Notes: generated from the sequence alone by a model not told the origin. A DNA stretch of 64,000 nt from Lunularia cruciata (GCA_948567375.1 OX419760.1:20150001-20214000), one strand, 5' to 3'. Shown: positions 43,921-56,036, numbered from the stretch's first letter. Translations and numbers: made by a program.

Positions 43921-46900
43921 TTAGAAGTATTGCTACTTATGTTAGATTTGGCTTTGAAAAATCAATCTCTTTGATAGGCCAAGACTCAAGTGTGCAATAC
44001 CAATGGTTGAAGATTGGAGGAGTTGTTACACCTAGCTTCCTTGCTATTTGTTACTATGCTCCATTGACATCACCACTTTACTCAAGTGGAGTTGTCAATA
44101 CCATGCAGCCTTTCCACTCCCTGACAAAGGATATGTTGGATTTTCAAAGTAAAGGTGCAGTACTTTTTCTTGGTGATTTCAATGCTAGGATCCAAGCTTT
44201 TCAAATTCTTGAGTTAATTGGCCATGAGAATGATCCTTTCCATAGCTTGATAGACCAATCTAGTGCTTGGTCGTGCTCTTCCAAAGATCTTATGTCTAAC
44301 CCCATGAGTGAGCACTTTTTGGGCTTTGGTACTAGTTGTAACTTTGAAATCTTGAATGGCCTTTCTCAATTTCCTGAAACTTGTAAGAGCACATTGCTTT
44401 GCTCGGGTGGATCAAGCACCATAGACTATATGCTCACCTCACCCAGAGATATACATCTTGTCTCACATTTTGTTGTTTTAGATCCTCAACCTGAATTTAA
44501 CCATGCACGTCTATCTTATGCCATCCTTCTTCCTTGCTCCAATAGAACCACATAACCTATTGAGAATACGTTTAGAGGGAAACTCCATCTAGATTTTCAC
44601 AAGAGAGATCTGTACAAATAAGCTATCCAAGAGAAATTGAGCTCTATAGAGTGGAGGTCTGATTTTCAACAACGTAGTGATCAATTGGTTGCACTTCTTC
44701 AATCAACATCTACCACTTTGTTTCCAAGAGGTTTTCACATGAAGAGACTTGGTCTCCCTTGCAATAGGTGGTATGATGTTGATTGTAAAATGACAAGAAT
44801 CAAAGCTACGGATAGCTCTCTTGATCAGATTGCACAAAATCAAGCTTTTGTCTCTTATAGAAAGTTGGTGAAGTGCAAGAAGCAAGTATTTTTGGGACTC
44901 AAGGGAGTTGAGCTGAGCACTAAACTGCATAGCAATCCCAAGGCTTTTTGCAAGAAGGTAACTATCAGATCTCCATCTCTATCATTGGACCTAAAGGAGT
45001 TATGTGAAGGATCTGTACTTTTTCCCTGATGCTCCAAGCATGGCACCTAGCCTTGGATCTTCTCTCACCATCTTTGAAGCTGATGTCAAGTACCAACTCA
45101 AGAATTTGGCCAGTGGTAAGGCTAAAGACCTTGATGGCTTATGTGTTGAACTTCTAAAGTGGGGTGGTAGCCATCTGATTCCAATACTCATTTCTCTCTT
45201 GAATGAGGCAATCAAGTATGGCTTTTCAGATAGATGGTGCTTGAAGAAGGATGTTCCTATTCACAAGTCTAGCCAAAGAGATGTTGTCACCAATTACTAT
45301 ACCATACTAGTTGGTAGTATCTTTGCCAAGTTGTATGGTCAAATTTTGGAGTCTAGGTTGAGTACTTGGGCTGAAAAGTACAAAATTTTAGCTAAGTGCC
45401 AAGCTGGTTTTAGATGAGGCTTTAGTACTTTGGATCACCTATTGGTACTCCATGTTTTGTGGTGGAATATAAGGGTTTTAGGAGAGCTCTCTATGTTTCA
45501 TTTATTGATTTTAGGAAGGCATTTGATAAGGTGCTTATGAAATATCTAAGTGAGAGACTCATTGAAGTTGGTGTTTCACCAGATCTGATTGGTGCTATCT
45601 CTAGATTCTATGAGAAAAAGATGGTGAGACTTTCATCTTTGAGCTCTCAAGATGTCCTTAGCACAATGGGTGTGATTCAAGGCTTCTCTCTATCCCCAAC
45701 TCTCTTTAGAATCTTCATCAATGATCTCGAGAGACTACTCATGGAAGTTGGAGCTACTGGTGTACAGGTTGGCTCTTTGATGATACATGCACTCCTTTAT
45801 GCTGATGATGTTATGCTCCTCTCCACCAATCTAGAGAGTCTACAAAAGTTGTTGGGTTCTCTTCTTTCCTTTTGCAATCAAACAAAGATGGAGGTGAACC
45901 TTGACTTCCAAGGTGATTGTGGTGGGTTCTAAAGGTGTCACACCTTTCTTTTTTGATGGACAATAGTTGGAGTAGGTTTTTTCTTATAAGTACTTGGGCC
46001 TTGAGTTTTCTCATGACTATAGTTGGTCTACTTGTGTGAAGATGAGAATCAATGCAGGGTTTAGAGCTTTGTATTCACTCGTGAATTGCTCTAGACTTGC
46101 TCATCTTACAACATGGGGGTTGAAGATGGTGTTGTTAAGATCTCTTGTGCAGCAAGTGGTTCTCTAAGGTGTTTAGATTTGGGGTCCAAGTACTAAGAAA
46201 ACATGGTGGCAAAAGGTGGAGAAAGTTTAGAAATTGTTTTTGTGTGATGAACTTGGGGTGAGGACTCAAACTCCTTATGTATTACTAGCAGCTTGTTGAA
46301 ACAAGGTTTTTGCCTCTTGAGGCTAAAGCTTTGTTCTTAGCTCTCACATTTGCCACCAAGGTGAGGTCCATGGACCATGAGAGACTTCCCTACCAAGCTT
46401 TTTATGCGACTCTATCTATTGGTTGGTATACAGATCTGATAACATGGGCCACAAGGTGAAATATTTATGTGCGACATTGGAGATTGGAGCCTATTGCACT
46501 ACAAGAAGTGATCAAGGAGTAGTTCTTACTTTGCTTATGGCAGCAACCTGATACCAAGATGGTGTTCTATTAGCAGTTTGTAAATTCTATGTTGGTGTAT
46601 TGTGAGCAAGATTATCTCTTGGCTAAGATTTCTTCTTCACTTAGGCATGTTATTGCTCAGTTTAGAACTAGCTCTCGTAGACTAGAAGTAGAACAAGGAC
46701 GTTGACAGCAAATAGAACACTCTATGCAACTTTCCATATTGTGTACTATGACCAAACTTGAGGATGAGCACCATGTGTTTGTTGAGTGCCCTTGTTAGAT
46801 GCAGATCAGAGTTAGACATTGATTACTTGTAGTGATTTCTCAACTCTCTTACAGATTGAACCTTTAGCATTAAGGAAGTCTATGACCAAGATTAGTTTAC

Positions 46901-47042
46901 ATTGGACCAATTTTTTATAGATTGGTCAAATACCCTAGTCTCTTGCCTAGGCTCACATTTCATGTGTTTTGTATTGTGTTTCCAACCTTTTGGCTCTTTG
47001 GGTCTTCCGGGCTTTATATTTCATTGTTTTATTGTTTCATTG
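43921..47042 (+). mobile_element. 5'-truncated LINE copy L8 (endonuclease onward)
   Basis: Endonuclease from mid-domain (FLGDFNARIQ, SSTIDYMLTS), RT (45004-45932, with LLYADDVMLLS) and a heavily mutated C-terminal part to 46900. Ends in TTTATTGTTTCATTG. Many stops. Confidence 0.84.
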
Positions 47043-47670
47043 CAAATGAAAACTAGTACGAATTTCTCTTCAATATCTCTCTTGAGATAGACTTTTCTTT
47101 CTTTCTTTTTTATCTGTTGTGACTTGCAATTGAAGACAATGAGTAATCACTCCTAAATCAATCATCTTAAAACCCTATTTAAGAGACTTTTTGAGAGAGA
47201 GAAGAAGAGAAAGATTATTGCTAGCAAGGATGTAGTCATAGACATAAAGAGGTAAGATGACAAAATGATAACCAAAATGGAAGATATAGATATTAGAATT
47301 AGCTCCAGAGCGCTCAAATCCCAAATTTATCAAATTTGTGATACCACTTTCTTGCAGACTATTTGAGACCATACAGAGCCTTGTAGAGCTATAAAACCAA
47401 TTTCTCTTGTTTATTTGCTTGTTGTTGCTTGTACTGGTCAAGAGTCAGCAAGCCATGAGGAATGTGCATGTAGATTCTCTCAGTCAATGTGCCATTGAGA
47501 AAAAAAAATTTGATATCAAGAGCATGCACTTCCAAATCATTCTGAGTTGAGTAAGCAAGGACTTGTATGGGGTACCAAAAACTAGAAGGTAATGATTGTA
47601 GTGAAGAAGATAATGGAGAAGGAATTGTTGGAGCTGTAAGACTGTGGATAGAAGGTGATCGAGACAAAGT
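47043..47670 (-). pseudogene. Copia E reverse transcriptase
   Basis: LEVHALDIKFFFLNGTLTER and IYMHIPHGLLTLDQYKQQQA, then FVILPLYVYDYILASNNL, where the YVDD box has become YVYD. Frame changes and stops. Confidence 0.8.
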
Positions 47671-48900
47671 AGGAGTTGGTGGAGATGATTGTGGGTAGAA
47701 CTGAGAACTAGAAGCAAAGGAAATGAAAACATCCTAAGTGTCAAAACACTATTTATGTTCATGAGCATAGGTATATTCTTGAAATTGAACATCTTTTGAT
47801 AGAGAAATAGACTTATCACATCTCTTCTGTAAGCTTTATTTTCCTTATCATAGCCAAGGAAAATACACTTGGAAGACTTAGACTAAAGTTTAGGTTTGGA
47901 AGAAGATAAAACATGTGCATAAGCAATGCACCCAAAAAATGCAAAGTAAGGATAGATTAGGTTATAACCAAACCAGAGTTGAAAGAGTGTGACTTTGGAG
48001 GAGATGGCTTTGGTAGGACTTTGATTTTGCAGAAAGTTGGCAGTTTGTAGCACCCCTCCCAATAAGGCTTGGGGAGTCTAGACTCAAATAACATAGAGTA
48101 GATTGCTTCCACTAATGTTCTATTCTTTCTCTTAGCGATACCATTTTGTTGAGGAGTGTGTGGAGTGTTGAATTGGCACATGATGCCTTGGCCTTTGCAA
48201 AAAAGTTGAAAATCTGCAGACTTGTATGATAAAAAATGCATTGTGAGGAAGTACCAAAAATAGAAGGTAATGACTTTGGTGTAGAAGATAATGGAGAAGG
48301 AACTATTGGATTTGTGAGATTGTGGATAGAAGGTGACTAAGATAGAGTAGGAGTCTGTGGGATAGATAGTAGGTAGCTTGAGAACTAGAAGCAAGAAGAG
48401 AAATGAAAATTTTTGGATCACAAATGAAATCCAATTGAACATCTTGAGTGCCAAAACACTGTTTATGTTCATGAGCATAGGTATTTTCCTGAAATTGAAC
48501 ATCTCTTGATAGAAAAATGGAGTTATCAAATATCTTATATAGTCTGTAATTGTTACTATCCTGATCATAGCCAATGAAAATACACTTGGAAGACTTAGAA
48601 TAGAGTTCAGATTTGGATGAAGATGGAACATGTCTATAACCAGTGCATCCAAAAATGCAAAGCAAGGATAGGTTAGGTTTATAACCAAACCAGAGTTGGA
48701 AGGGTGTGACTTCGGAGGAGATGGTTTTGGTAGGACTTCAATTTTGTAGAAAGTTGGCAATTTGTAGTGCCTCTCCCCAATAAGGTTTGAGGAGTCTAGA
48801 CTCAAATAACATAGTGCGGACTACTTCCACCAATGCTCTATTCTTTCTCTCTGCAACATCATTTTTCTAAGGAGTATGTGGAGTGCTGAATTGGCGTATG
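47577..48900 (-). repeat. Tandem duplication of the integrase-RT linker in copia E
   Basis: Two diverged copies of about 660 bp, roughly 47577-48225 and 48250-48900, each running from AGAAGGTAATGA... to the integrase phrase C(Q)FNTPHTPQQNG. Copia A has this region once (8095-8720). Confidence 0.72.
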
Positions 48901-49620
48901 ATACCTTTGCCTTTGCAGAAAAGATGAAATCTGCAGAAATGTATTCACCACTATTGTCTGAGCGTAGTCCCCCAGGCCTTCTGATTGAGTTGAGTCTCTG
49001 CATAGGTTACATATTCTTGAAAACAAGTAGAAACTTCATGTTTAAACTTGAGTAGATACAAGAATATGAACCTTTTGTGTAATAATCAATGAAGTTCACA
49101 ATGTATCTATAACCAATGTAGGTAGCAAAAGAAATGGGACTACAAACATCAAAATGGATGAGAGAAAATGGAATAATGGCTCAAGTAGCTCCTTCTTGAG
49201 GTGAGTGAATTTGAGTTTTCTTGCTATGAAGACAAGGTGAAAAAACAGGAAACAAATTAAGATGGATCCAATCCATCCCAGGAACCAGATCTTTGTCTTG
49301 TAGAAGTTGAAGTTGATTCTTATTGATGTGCCCAAGTTGTTGATGCCATAGGGAAGTAATAGCAGAAGATGTATCCTTGGTTGAAATAGAGATTGTACCA
49401 ACTTGAGATGACTGAGATTGAGTTGATGTAGAGATTGCAACATCTTGAGGTTGCTAAATTGACTAACTAGGAACCGAAAGTTATTCAATCTAGGACAGGA
49501 TGTAATCAAATTCTGCAAATCATCATAAAGGAAAATGTTGGTTTCCTTTGACTGAATTGATCCATGTGATTTGCTCACCTGAAGTATTGAATAGAGATTC
49601 TTGTTTAGCAAAGGAACATG
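47957..49620 (-). pseudogene. Copia E integrase
   Basis: Catalytic-core phrases DFQLFCKGQGIMCQF, PHTPQQNGIAKRKNRTLVEA and the GCTGYRHVPSSSKSE C-terminal segment; the zinc head lies near 49096-49340. Broken frames and an internal duplication. Confidence 0.8.
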
Positions 49621-51079
49621 TAGGGCATCTTCTAGTATGTATTGTTCATTGTTAATTGTTGTTCATTGTATGAGTTCCTTGAACAAGCAAGCTTAACATA
49701 AATTGTCCCATGGCCTAGAATAGCAATGTTGGAACCATCAACCAAGCAAACTTGTCTAGGTGGTAAGTATGCTTCATAGACCAATAAATAGGTTTGTTGG
49801 TAGGTCATGTGGTGAGAAAAAACAGCGTCAATGTACCATTGCTTGTCTTGAGTGATTGAAGGAACAACATCAACATTGTACAAGAGAGGTGAAGTGTAAA
49901 AGCATTGCAGTGATGGTGTTCCTTGCCTCCTTTCTTGCTTGCATAAAAAATGCACTTGTGACAATCTTTGATGTGATGTCCCTTCTTTGAGCAGTAGGGA
50001 CAAATGATGGAAGGTCTGAAGGAATTTTCTCTAGAAGATCTAGAGAAATAACTCTAATTCTGACCATAAAATCTATTGAAAGAGTTCTGACCAGAAAAAC
50101 CATGAGATTCATTCTTCTAGCTCCCCTTGCCTTATCTTTGTTTCTATAAGAAAATGTACAGCCTTGTGTGACTACTAGAGCAGTTATTTGCTCTACAAGA
50201 CCTTCATAGTTTATACTGATCTCTTCTTGAAGAACAAGAGCAATGATATCATAGATATGTAGTGTCTTCTATGTTCGCAATGATTGCAGAAAATATTTGA
50301 AACTAAGAGGCATAGATCTCATCAAATGAAGCTTAGCTTGTTGGCCATCGATTGGATTGTTTGCCACAACAAACTAGATGAGGGTTCCACAAAAATTGGT
50401 AATGTATTTTGTTACACTGGTGCTTTCACATATCTTCAAATTCATCAAAGTGTCCAATCTATACATGAATGTGATATCATCAATACCTTCGTACATGGTA
50501 GTTCAATCTATCCATGCTTTGCTTGCCAACATGTGCCTATTGATGGTAGGAACAAATTCAGGATTTATTAAATGTTGAATTTATTGTTTCAAGAGCAACA
50601 AGATTCCTTTGCTCCCACTTAGGTAGAGTAGCCGATGAGGTGTGCTTGACTTCAAAACCATCAACAATTGTAAAAGTTGAAGTCACCTTCACTTTAAGGG
50701 TAAGATAATATTTTCATGATTGGAAATAATTGCCATAAAATTTGACAAAAGTGGAGTCAAATCATATGGTTGGAGTAGCAAATAAAGCACCCGTAGGAGC
50801 ACCAACACTAATAGCAAGACCAGGATTAGGACCAACAATAGTCATAATGGTTTGATTCACAAAGGATAGTGGAGAATTTTTCTCCCAAACCCAAACTAAT
50901 AGAGGAAATAAGAGAAAAATCTCTCCCAAAACCCAAAGAAATGACACATTCTTCAAAGGAGGATCTACAGATACAATAGTGTGTAAGAAAATTAGACCAT
51001 TCAAAATTTTGAAACTGTGTGCTAAGGCGTCACTCACAACTAAAGAAGAAATTCTAAAGCCTATTGCTCTAATATGATA
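49621..51079 (-). pseudogene. Copia E gag and protease region
   Basis: Zinc knuckle encoded near 49930-49995 (CPYCSKKGHHIKDCHK in minus sense), gag body to 51079, all in broken frames; paralogous to 9630-13106 of copia A. Near 49640 a 28-bp LINE tail scrap is inserted. Confidence 0.7.
49640..49667. mobile_element. 28-bp LINE tail-only insertion
   Basis: Consists only of TTCATTG/TTAATTG-type terminal repeats between duplicated GTATG (49635-49639, 49668-49672). The copia A paralogue near 9630 lacks it. Confidence 0.62.
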
Positions 51080-51301
51080 TGAGAAATGCATGGACACAAA
51101 ATGCTTTATTATAATGATACTTATCTAACAATGGGTACATGGGCAAGCTCGAGAGAATCAAGAGCTATGCTTGGGTATCTAACTTAATGTAACTCATGCA
51201 TATTAACTAGCTATGGTAATCTACCATGTGAACAGTAGCCTATGAACATTGATCCAACATATGAGTGTAAAATGCTCCATTATAATGATGCTAATCTAAC
51301 A
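51080..51301 (-). repeat. 5' LTR of copia E
   Basis: 222 bp, TGTTAG...TCTCA in minus sense; shares CATTATAATGGAGCA..TTACACT and GCTCATGCATTA-type blocks with 34000-34157/41963-42013, though rearranged near its left end. Confidence 0.72.
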
Positions 51302-51306
51302 AAAGG

Positions 51307-52020
51307 TTGTCTTTCACATCTAATTGTTCCGTTTTGCAATCTCTATATGCAACAAGTACTAGAAACATCCTGATAGATCCATACCTAGCCATTGGTGCAA
51401 AGGTTTTTGTGTAATCAATTGATGCTTTTTGATTGAAGCCCTTCACAACCAATCTTGCTTTTTTTTTCAAAATCTAGTTCTAACCCATTTAGAGCCAATT
51501 GCTTTTCTACCTAGTGGTTAATCTAACAAGAACCCATGTATCATTGGTCTGAAGAGACCTATTTTCTTTTACTAAAGACAAGTCCCATCGACTCCAATCT
51601 AGTCTAAGCATTGCTTGCTCTAGTGTCTCAAGATTCTTATCTATCTCATTGCAGATGTAAGATGCATCTGACAAATGAGACTGTTGCTCAGAAGGAAAAC
51701 CAAGTCTATCAATAGGTTTTCTCACCCTCTCTAATCTTCTTGGCTCTTCACTCAGATGTTCTATGTCACCTCTTGATCTTTCTAGAATCTCACCCAAGGA
51801 ATCTACATCTAAGATTACTATTTGGGAGTCTTCTTCTATCATATCCCGCTCAAAAACCACCACTTGCTTTGGACATCTTCTGTACACCTTTGAAGTCTAT
51901 GCAGATGAATCTTCAGATTCAAATAGGGATTCTTCTTTTGAAGAATCAACCCTACAGCTTGGAAAGACAAATTCATCAAACTGCACATCGATGCTTTCTC
52001 ACCAAGTTTTAGACTCATAA
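51307..52020 (-). pseudogene. Copia D RT start and integrase-RT linker
   Basis: 51507-51887 is open: YRRCPKQVVVFERDMIEEDS, RRLERVRKPIDRLGF, then the RT start LEQAMLRLDWSRWD and NDTWVLVRL. Downstream RT to 51307 is broken. Confidence 0.8.
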
Positions 52021-53320
52021 AAGAGGACATCCTTACTTTTGATAACCTGTCTAGTCTTAGGACTGAAGAGGAGATATCCTTTCAAACCCTCTTCATATCC
52101 TGCAAAGATCTTCCTTTCAACTTTCTTTGTAAACTTTTTCTTTTACTCTTTAGGGATATAGGTAGATGAGAGCAGGAGTGCTATTTAGGGGTATGGGCAT
52201 AGGCAGGACAACCAAAAACTCTCAGAGTAGAAACATCAGATTTCTTCCCTCTCCAACACTCTTCAGGAGTTTCCCTTGTAAGGCAGCAGTAACATTGATA
52301 TTTCTCAAGAAGTTTGCAGTCCTGATAGCTGCACCCAAAATATCTTCTCCAGCTTTGCATGTTGAAGCATTGCTATTGCTTTATCCACCAATTTACGGTT
52401 CAACCTTTCTGCAACTCCATTCTGTGATGGACTATCTCTAGCTGAACAATCAAGAAGAATTTTTTTGTTTGATAAGAAAGACAAACATTTCTCATTCCTA
52501 TACTCTCTTCTGCCTCCATCTGTTTTCAGTCATATGACTCTCCTCCTAGTTGGCAACTCAGCAATAGCTACAAACTTCTGGAATTTGTGCAACACTTCTT
52601 CCTTGCTTTTCATGAGGTAGACGATAAAGTATTTCAACTGTGATCATCTACAAACAAGATGTAGTATGCTGCTTCACTTAATGACTTTTCAGTCATGTAT
52701 CCCCATACATCTGAATGTATGACATCTAGCAGACCAAAAGCTCTGGTTGATGATTTCTTGGGAATTGGAGCCTTGTGTGCCTTCCCTTCTGAACATCCAT
52801 TGCAAAATTGGACTTTCCCTTTCGATCTAGTTTCAATCCTTTCACTATCTTTTCTAGAGCATGGGTATTCGGCTCTAATAGATGGCCTAACCTCAGATGC
52901 CAGAGACAGATATCATTCCATAATTTTATGCAACCAATGCAGAATCTGAACAATCAACTTCCATCAACTTGAACAGTTTACCTTCTGCAGTTCCATACCC
53001 AAGAACCAGCCTTCCATTCTTCAGAGTACATTGCTTTCTGTAACTCTAGAACAGAACATCCGCTCCATGTTCAAGTAGGCAGAGTACTGACATTAAGTTC
53101 TTGGTATATTCAAGAACATAAAGAACATTCTCCAAATAGCTCTTACAAGAACTTGTGTCAGGTCCTCCGATGAAGACAGTAGGAACTTTGTCAATTCCTA
53201 ACAATAGATTCAAAATCCCAAGTCCACAACAAACACTTTTGGGAATCTTGAAAGGTTGAAGAGTTGAGAACAACTCCTTCTGGTCACAGATGTGAGAGGT
53301 GGCTCCAGAATCCAAGAATC
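52021..53320 (-). pseudogene. Copia D integrase and pre-integrase region
   Basis: Same order as 28530-29700: LRLGHLLEPNTHALEKIVKG (zinc head H), FAMDVQKGRHTR, then core and C-terminal parts in broken frames; CKSYLENVLYVLEYTKNLMS with MDSGATSHICDQ (protease, D-S-G) at 53046-53315. Confidence 0.82.
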
Positions 53321-54238
53321 CTGAACTTTTGCATTTCTACAAACAGTCCCCAATCCAACCCTTCAACTGAGTATCCTTCCTCATCACTCAGAATGCCATT
53401 ATAGTCCTCTGCATAGTATGCTGAGCTTGCAGGTTTGCATCCCTTTGCCGGATGTGATCTCCTTCCTGCCTTCCTCATCTCTTGGTCATGAAGGTGCAAT
53501 ATGACTTCTTTCATGGCAGAAAAAACAAATCTTGCTGCTAACATCAATTTCTTTTCTAGATATGTTCAATCTTCTACCTTGTCCTCTCCTTGACTGTGAA
53601 GAAGCATTGAATAGAGCAGCATCCAACAGCTCATTTGTACTGTGCTTCTTCACTTTGATCTTTCGGTCTCTGCTGAACTCTATCAACTTGTTTGCCACAT
53701 ACTCCCATGCAATAACCTCAACAGGCTAAGCCTTCAGAGCTATTAGAATGGATTCATAACTTGGAGGAAGAGTACATAAGAAATGACAACTCCTCGCACA
53801 TTTCTCTATAAACAGTAACCCATCATCCTGGAGCATCTTGAAGCTTTTCTGCACTTTTGACAAGTGCTTGGTGCACTCATCACCCTCTTGCAATTGTATG
53901 GAAACAGCACTACCCAATTCCAATTAGATATCTCCAATCTCTCAACAGTAAATAAACTCGTGAGTTTCCCCCAAACTCCAAGAGTAACTATCTACCATGT
54001 CTTTAATTTGCTGCTATAGAGCTCGGAAGAGAAATCTCCTAATTGTAGAGTGTTTCACTCTCTTCACTTTGTTGTACTCCATGTGATCGGTATCATGGAT
54101 CTCTAATACCATGTCGAAACAATCATAATTATGTAGGATATATTTCACATCACTAGACCAGGACATGTAATTGTGCTCACTTAATTTCTCCAACTCTTTG
54201 AGTTCTCCCATCAAACCCAGGGCCAACTCGGGACTCAT
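53284..54238 (-). pseudogene. Copia D gag, start codon at 54238
   Basis: From ATG at 54238: MSPELALGLMGELKELEKLS, HNYMSWSSDVKYILHNYDCF, DMVLEIHDTDH, then 53726-53923 (VSIQLQEGDECTKHLSKVQK) and 53486-53698, ending with a zinc-finger-like ICFFCHERSHIAPS. Frameshifts near 54010 and 53730. The ATG lies four bases after the LTR, in the position of the B primer site. Confidence 0.78.
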
Positions 54239-54242
54239 CACT

Positions 54243-54705
54243 TGATAAAAATTATTGTTTCCTCTGAATGAAGTTGAAGGTCTATCCTCAATTATTCTGA
54301 TTTCTGATGTATCAAACATCCTAGCATTCAGTTTTCCCAATCTCACCAGAATAGACACTCCTCATTGCTCACATCAATACTCAACTCTCTCTCTCTCTCT
54401 GGGCCTTCAGAGATAATACACAACAGTTGACTGACACAATATGATAAACACCCCAAGATAAGCAGCACAGAACATCTAAAACCATGTTCAAGGTGCTAGG
54501 AATGACCTCTACAAGAGAACTGACTATTCTAAACTATGAAACACACTTGTATACACAGAAGCAAAAACTAAGAGATTGTTTTGCATAACCGTAAATGTGA
54601 CTGTGCCCCACTTTACTCCAATGAGATAGTTGAACCCTAGAGGTACCTAAACTAGAACTACAAAAATAGGGATTGCACTAAACTAGAGATTAACTAACAC
54701 TAATA
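54243..54705 (-). repeat. 5' LTR of copia D
   Basis: 463 bp; pairs with 32313-32768. Confidence 0.83.
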
Positions 54706-54710
54706 TACAA

Positions 54711-55487
54711 AACCCACTAAAAGAGCTTGGTTCCGTGCACACTTCTGAGCCGGATATGACTCTCACATACCAATTTCAGGATAAGTGTCAGTTACCTAGA
54801 GTGGTAGCATGCACTGCAGTTCGGTTTGGTTGCCTGCAGACAAGGATTACTACATGTGTAATCTTGATAATGAAGGGAGGCTTAGAATCGTGCTATTCAA
54901 ATGTGTACCTCCAAGCAAGGGTTAGTGCAAGCGAGTGTAACCCGAGTAACAGCTACTTGCGTCATCATAGGGTTAGTGGTAGGACCATTAACCATATAAC
55001 CTTTCAAGTTGCGAAACATCTCAATTCCCGAGAGCCAGTTTATGAGGGCTGCGATTAGCCCCTGCATGCTCTATCTATGTCAGCGAGACACATCAATACT
55101 AACACCAAAAAGGAAGTAGCCAGATTTAGGGTGAATCTGCTAGGTAACACAATCAACTTCGTCAGTGCCCACTCATAACACATAGCCGGACCCCTTTGTC
55201 ATCTTGGGCTATTAATAAGGACCCCAGCAGAACACTGCCGTCTGTTGCTGTGTTTTCTGTCCTGCAACTAAAGTTGTGGACAACATATTCACATAAATTA
55301 CAAGGAGAGCTGATGTTTTATGATAGAACTTTTAGACGTCCATATCCTATTCATTTCCTTGTGATTATAGGCTTTGGATTCTAAGAGCTAATATAACTTG
55401 GCTGATCTCTAAGGTCTTCAATCTCTCAGGCTATGTTTATCACTAGGAGCAGTTTGAGCAGAAAAGATAGATGTTCAGAAAGAGAAC
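54711..55487 (-). other. Original intron 9 next to exon 9
   Basis: No gene or repeat recognised. Higher G+C than the transposon DNA. Begins inside the intron and ends at the exon 9 donor. Confidence 0.65.
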
Positions 55488-55626
55488 CTGCAGTACCTCC
55501 ACAATTCAAGGATGCCTCTTCGGATGTGTCTGCAACATAACTGCTAATCTGGGACCTAAGACTGATGAGTTCGTTTGGAGTCAGTGGGGCCTTTTCATGG
55601 TCTCCGCGAAGAAAGTGAAGTTCCTC
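55488..55626 (-). CDS. KIF6-like kinesin exon 9 (coiled coil; last exon before the giant intron)
   Basis: Residues 378-423 plus one base of codon 424: EELHFLRGDHEK, then LTPNELISLRSQISSYVAD. This matches the KIF6 segment after the neck (ELxxLxxxITSFL type). Acceptor GCTCCAG|GAG; donor ACTGCAG|GTTCTC at 55487-55486. It leaves in phase 1, and the exon at 516-703 enters with exactly the two missing bases. Confidence 0.86.
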
Positions 55627-55964
55627 CTGGAGCGTATTCAAGGTGCTCATCAGTCCCCTCTAAAACCGACAGAAGTAATATGATTGCACGCTCTCACAAC
55701 ATGTATGTTGGTGGAAACTAGATTCTGGGAACTAAAGTTACAGTACGCCAGTGAGTTACATGAGCAAATCGGCAATGGCATGATCCGACATCGTCCATCA
55801 GGAATTGTGGATACGCGATGCTAAATGAAAAACGTGGAATGAGCATTGCCAACTAATGAACCGGACGTAACAGTTCTCGAGGACCACAAAACAGACATCA
55901 TATGGAGTTTTATCTTCACCTCCTGCATGAAAGTTTTCTAACAGGAACAATAGCAGCTACAAAC

Positions 55965-56036
55965 CTTCAAGTGTTTTATCTCTTGCTTGAGACGCTTGAT
56001 AACCAGATTAGGATCGACTTCTTCATTTAACATGAC
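55965..56036 (-). CDS. KIF6-like kinesin exon 8 (neck)
   Basis: Residues 354-377, reading VMLNEEVDPNLVIKRLKQEI then KHLK. This is the post-motor neck and the start of a heptad-rich coiled coil, and matches KIF6 (NEE-x-x-P-x-LVIKRL). Acceptor GCACAG|GTC; donor AAG|GTTTGT. Phase 0 in and out. Confidence 0.9.

Larger units (their letters stand above)
34000..51301 (-). mobile_element. Copia element E, same family as A, carrying a gypsy element and two LINEs
   Basis: 3' LTR 34000-34157 plus 41963-42013 (split by gypsy), 5' LTR 51080-51301. AAAGG lies at 33993-33997 and 51302-51306, and copia D RT continues across. The primer site after the 5' LTR is a damaged form of TGGTATCAGAG. Internal order: gag 49630-51070, integrase 47960-49610, RT 47043-47670, RNase H 42020-42690. 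All broken. Confidence 0.82.
32313..54705 (-). mobile_element. Composite copia element D (22.4 kb with nested E and gypsy)
   Basis: LTRs at 32313-32768 (3') and 54243-54705 (5'), flanked by TACAG (32308-32312) and TACAA (54706-54710), a 5-bp duplication with one change. Order in minus sense: gag, protease, integrase, RT, RNase H. The RT is split at 33997/51302 by copia E. All coding regions are broken. Confidence 0.82.
704..55487 (-). other. Intron 9 of the kinesin gene (54,784 bp, nested retrotransposons)
   Basis: Bounded by the donor at 55487-55486 and the acceptor at 705-704. Removing the two outer copia insertions (3563-31877 and 32313-54705) and their target duplications leaves about 4 kb. 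Every recognisable ORF inside belongs to a mobile element. The outer copia elements, the copia nested in them and the gypsy element all lie in the same orientation as the gene. The LINEs are mostly in the opposite orientation. Confidence 0.82.
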
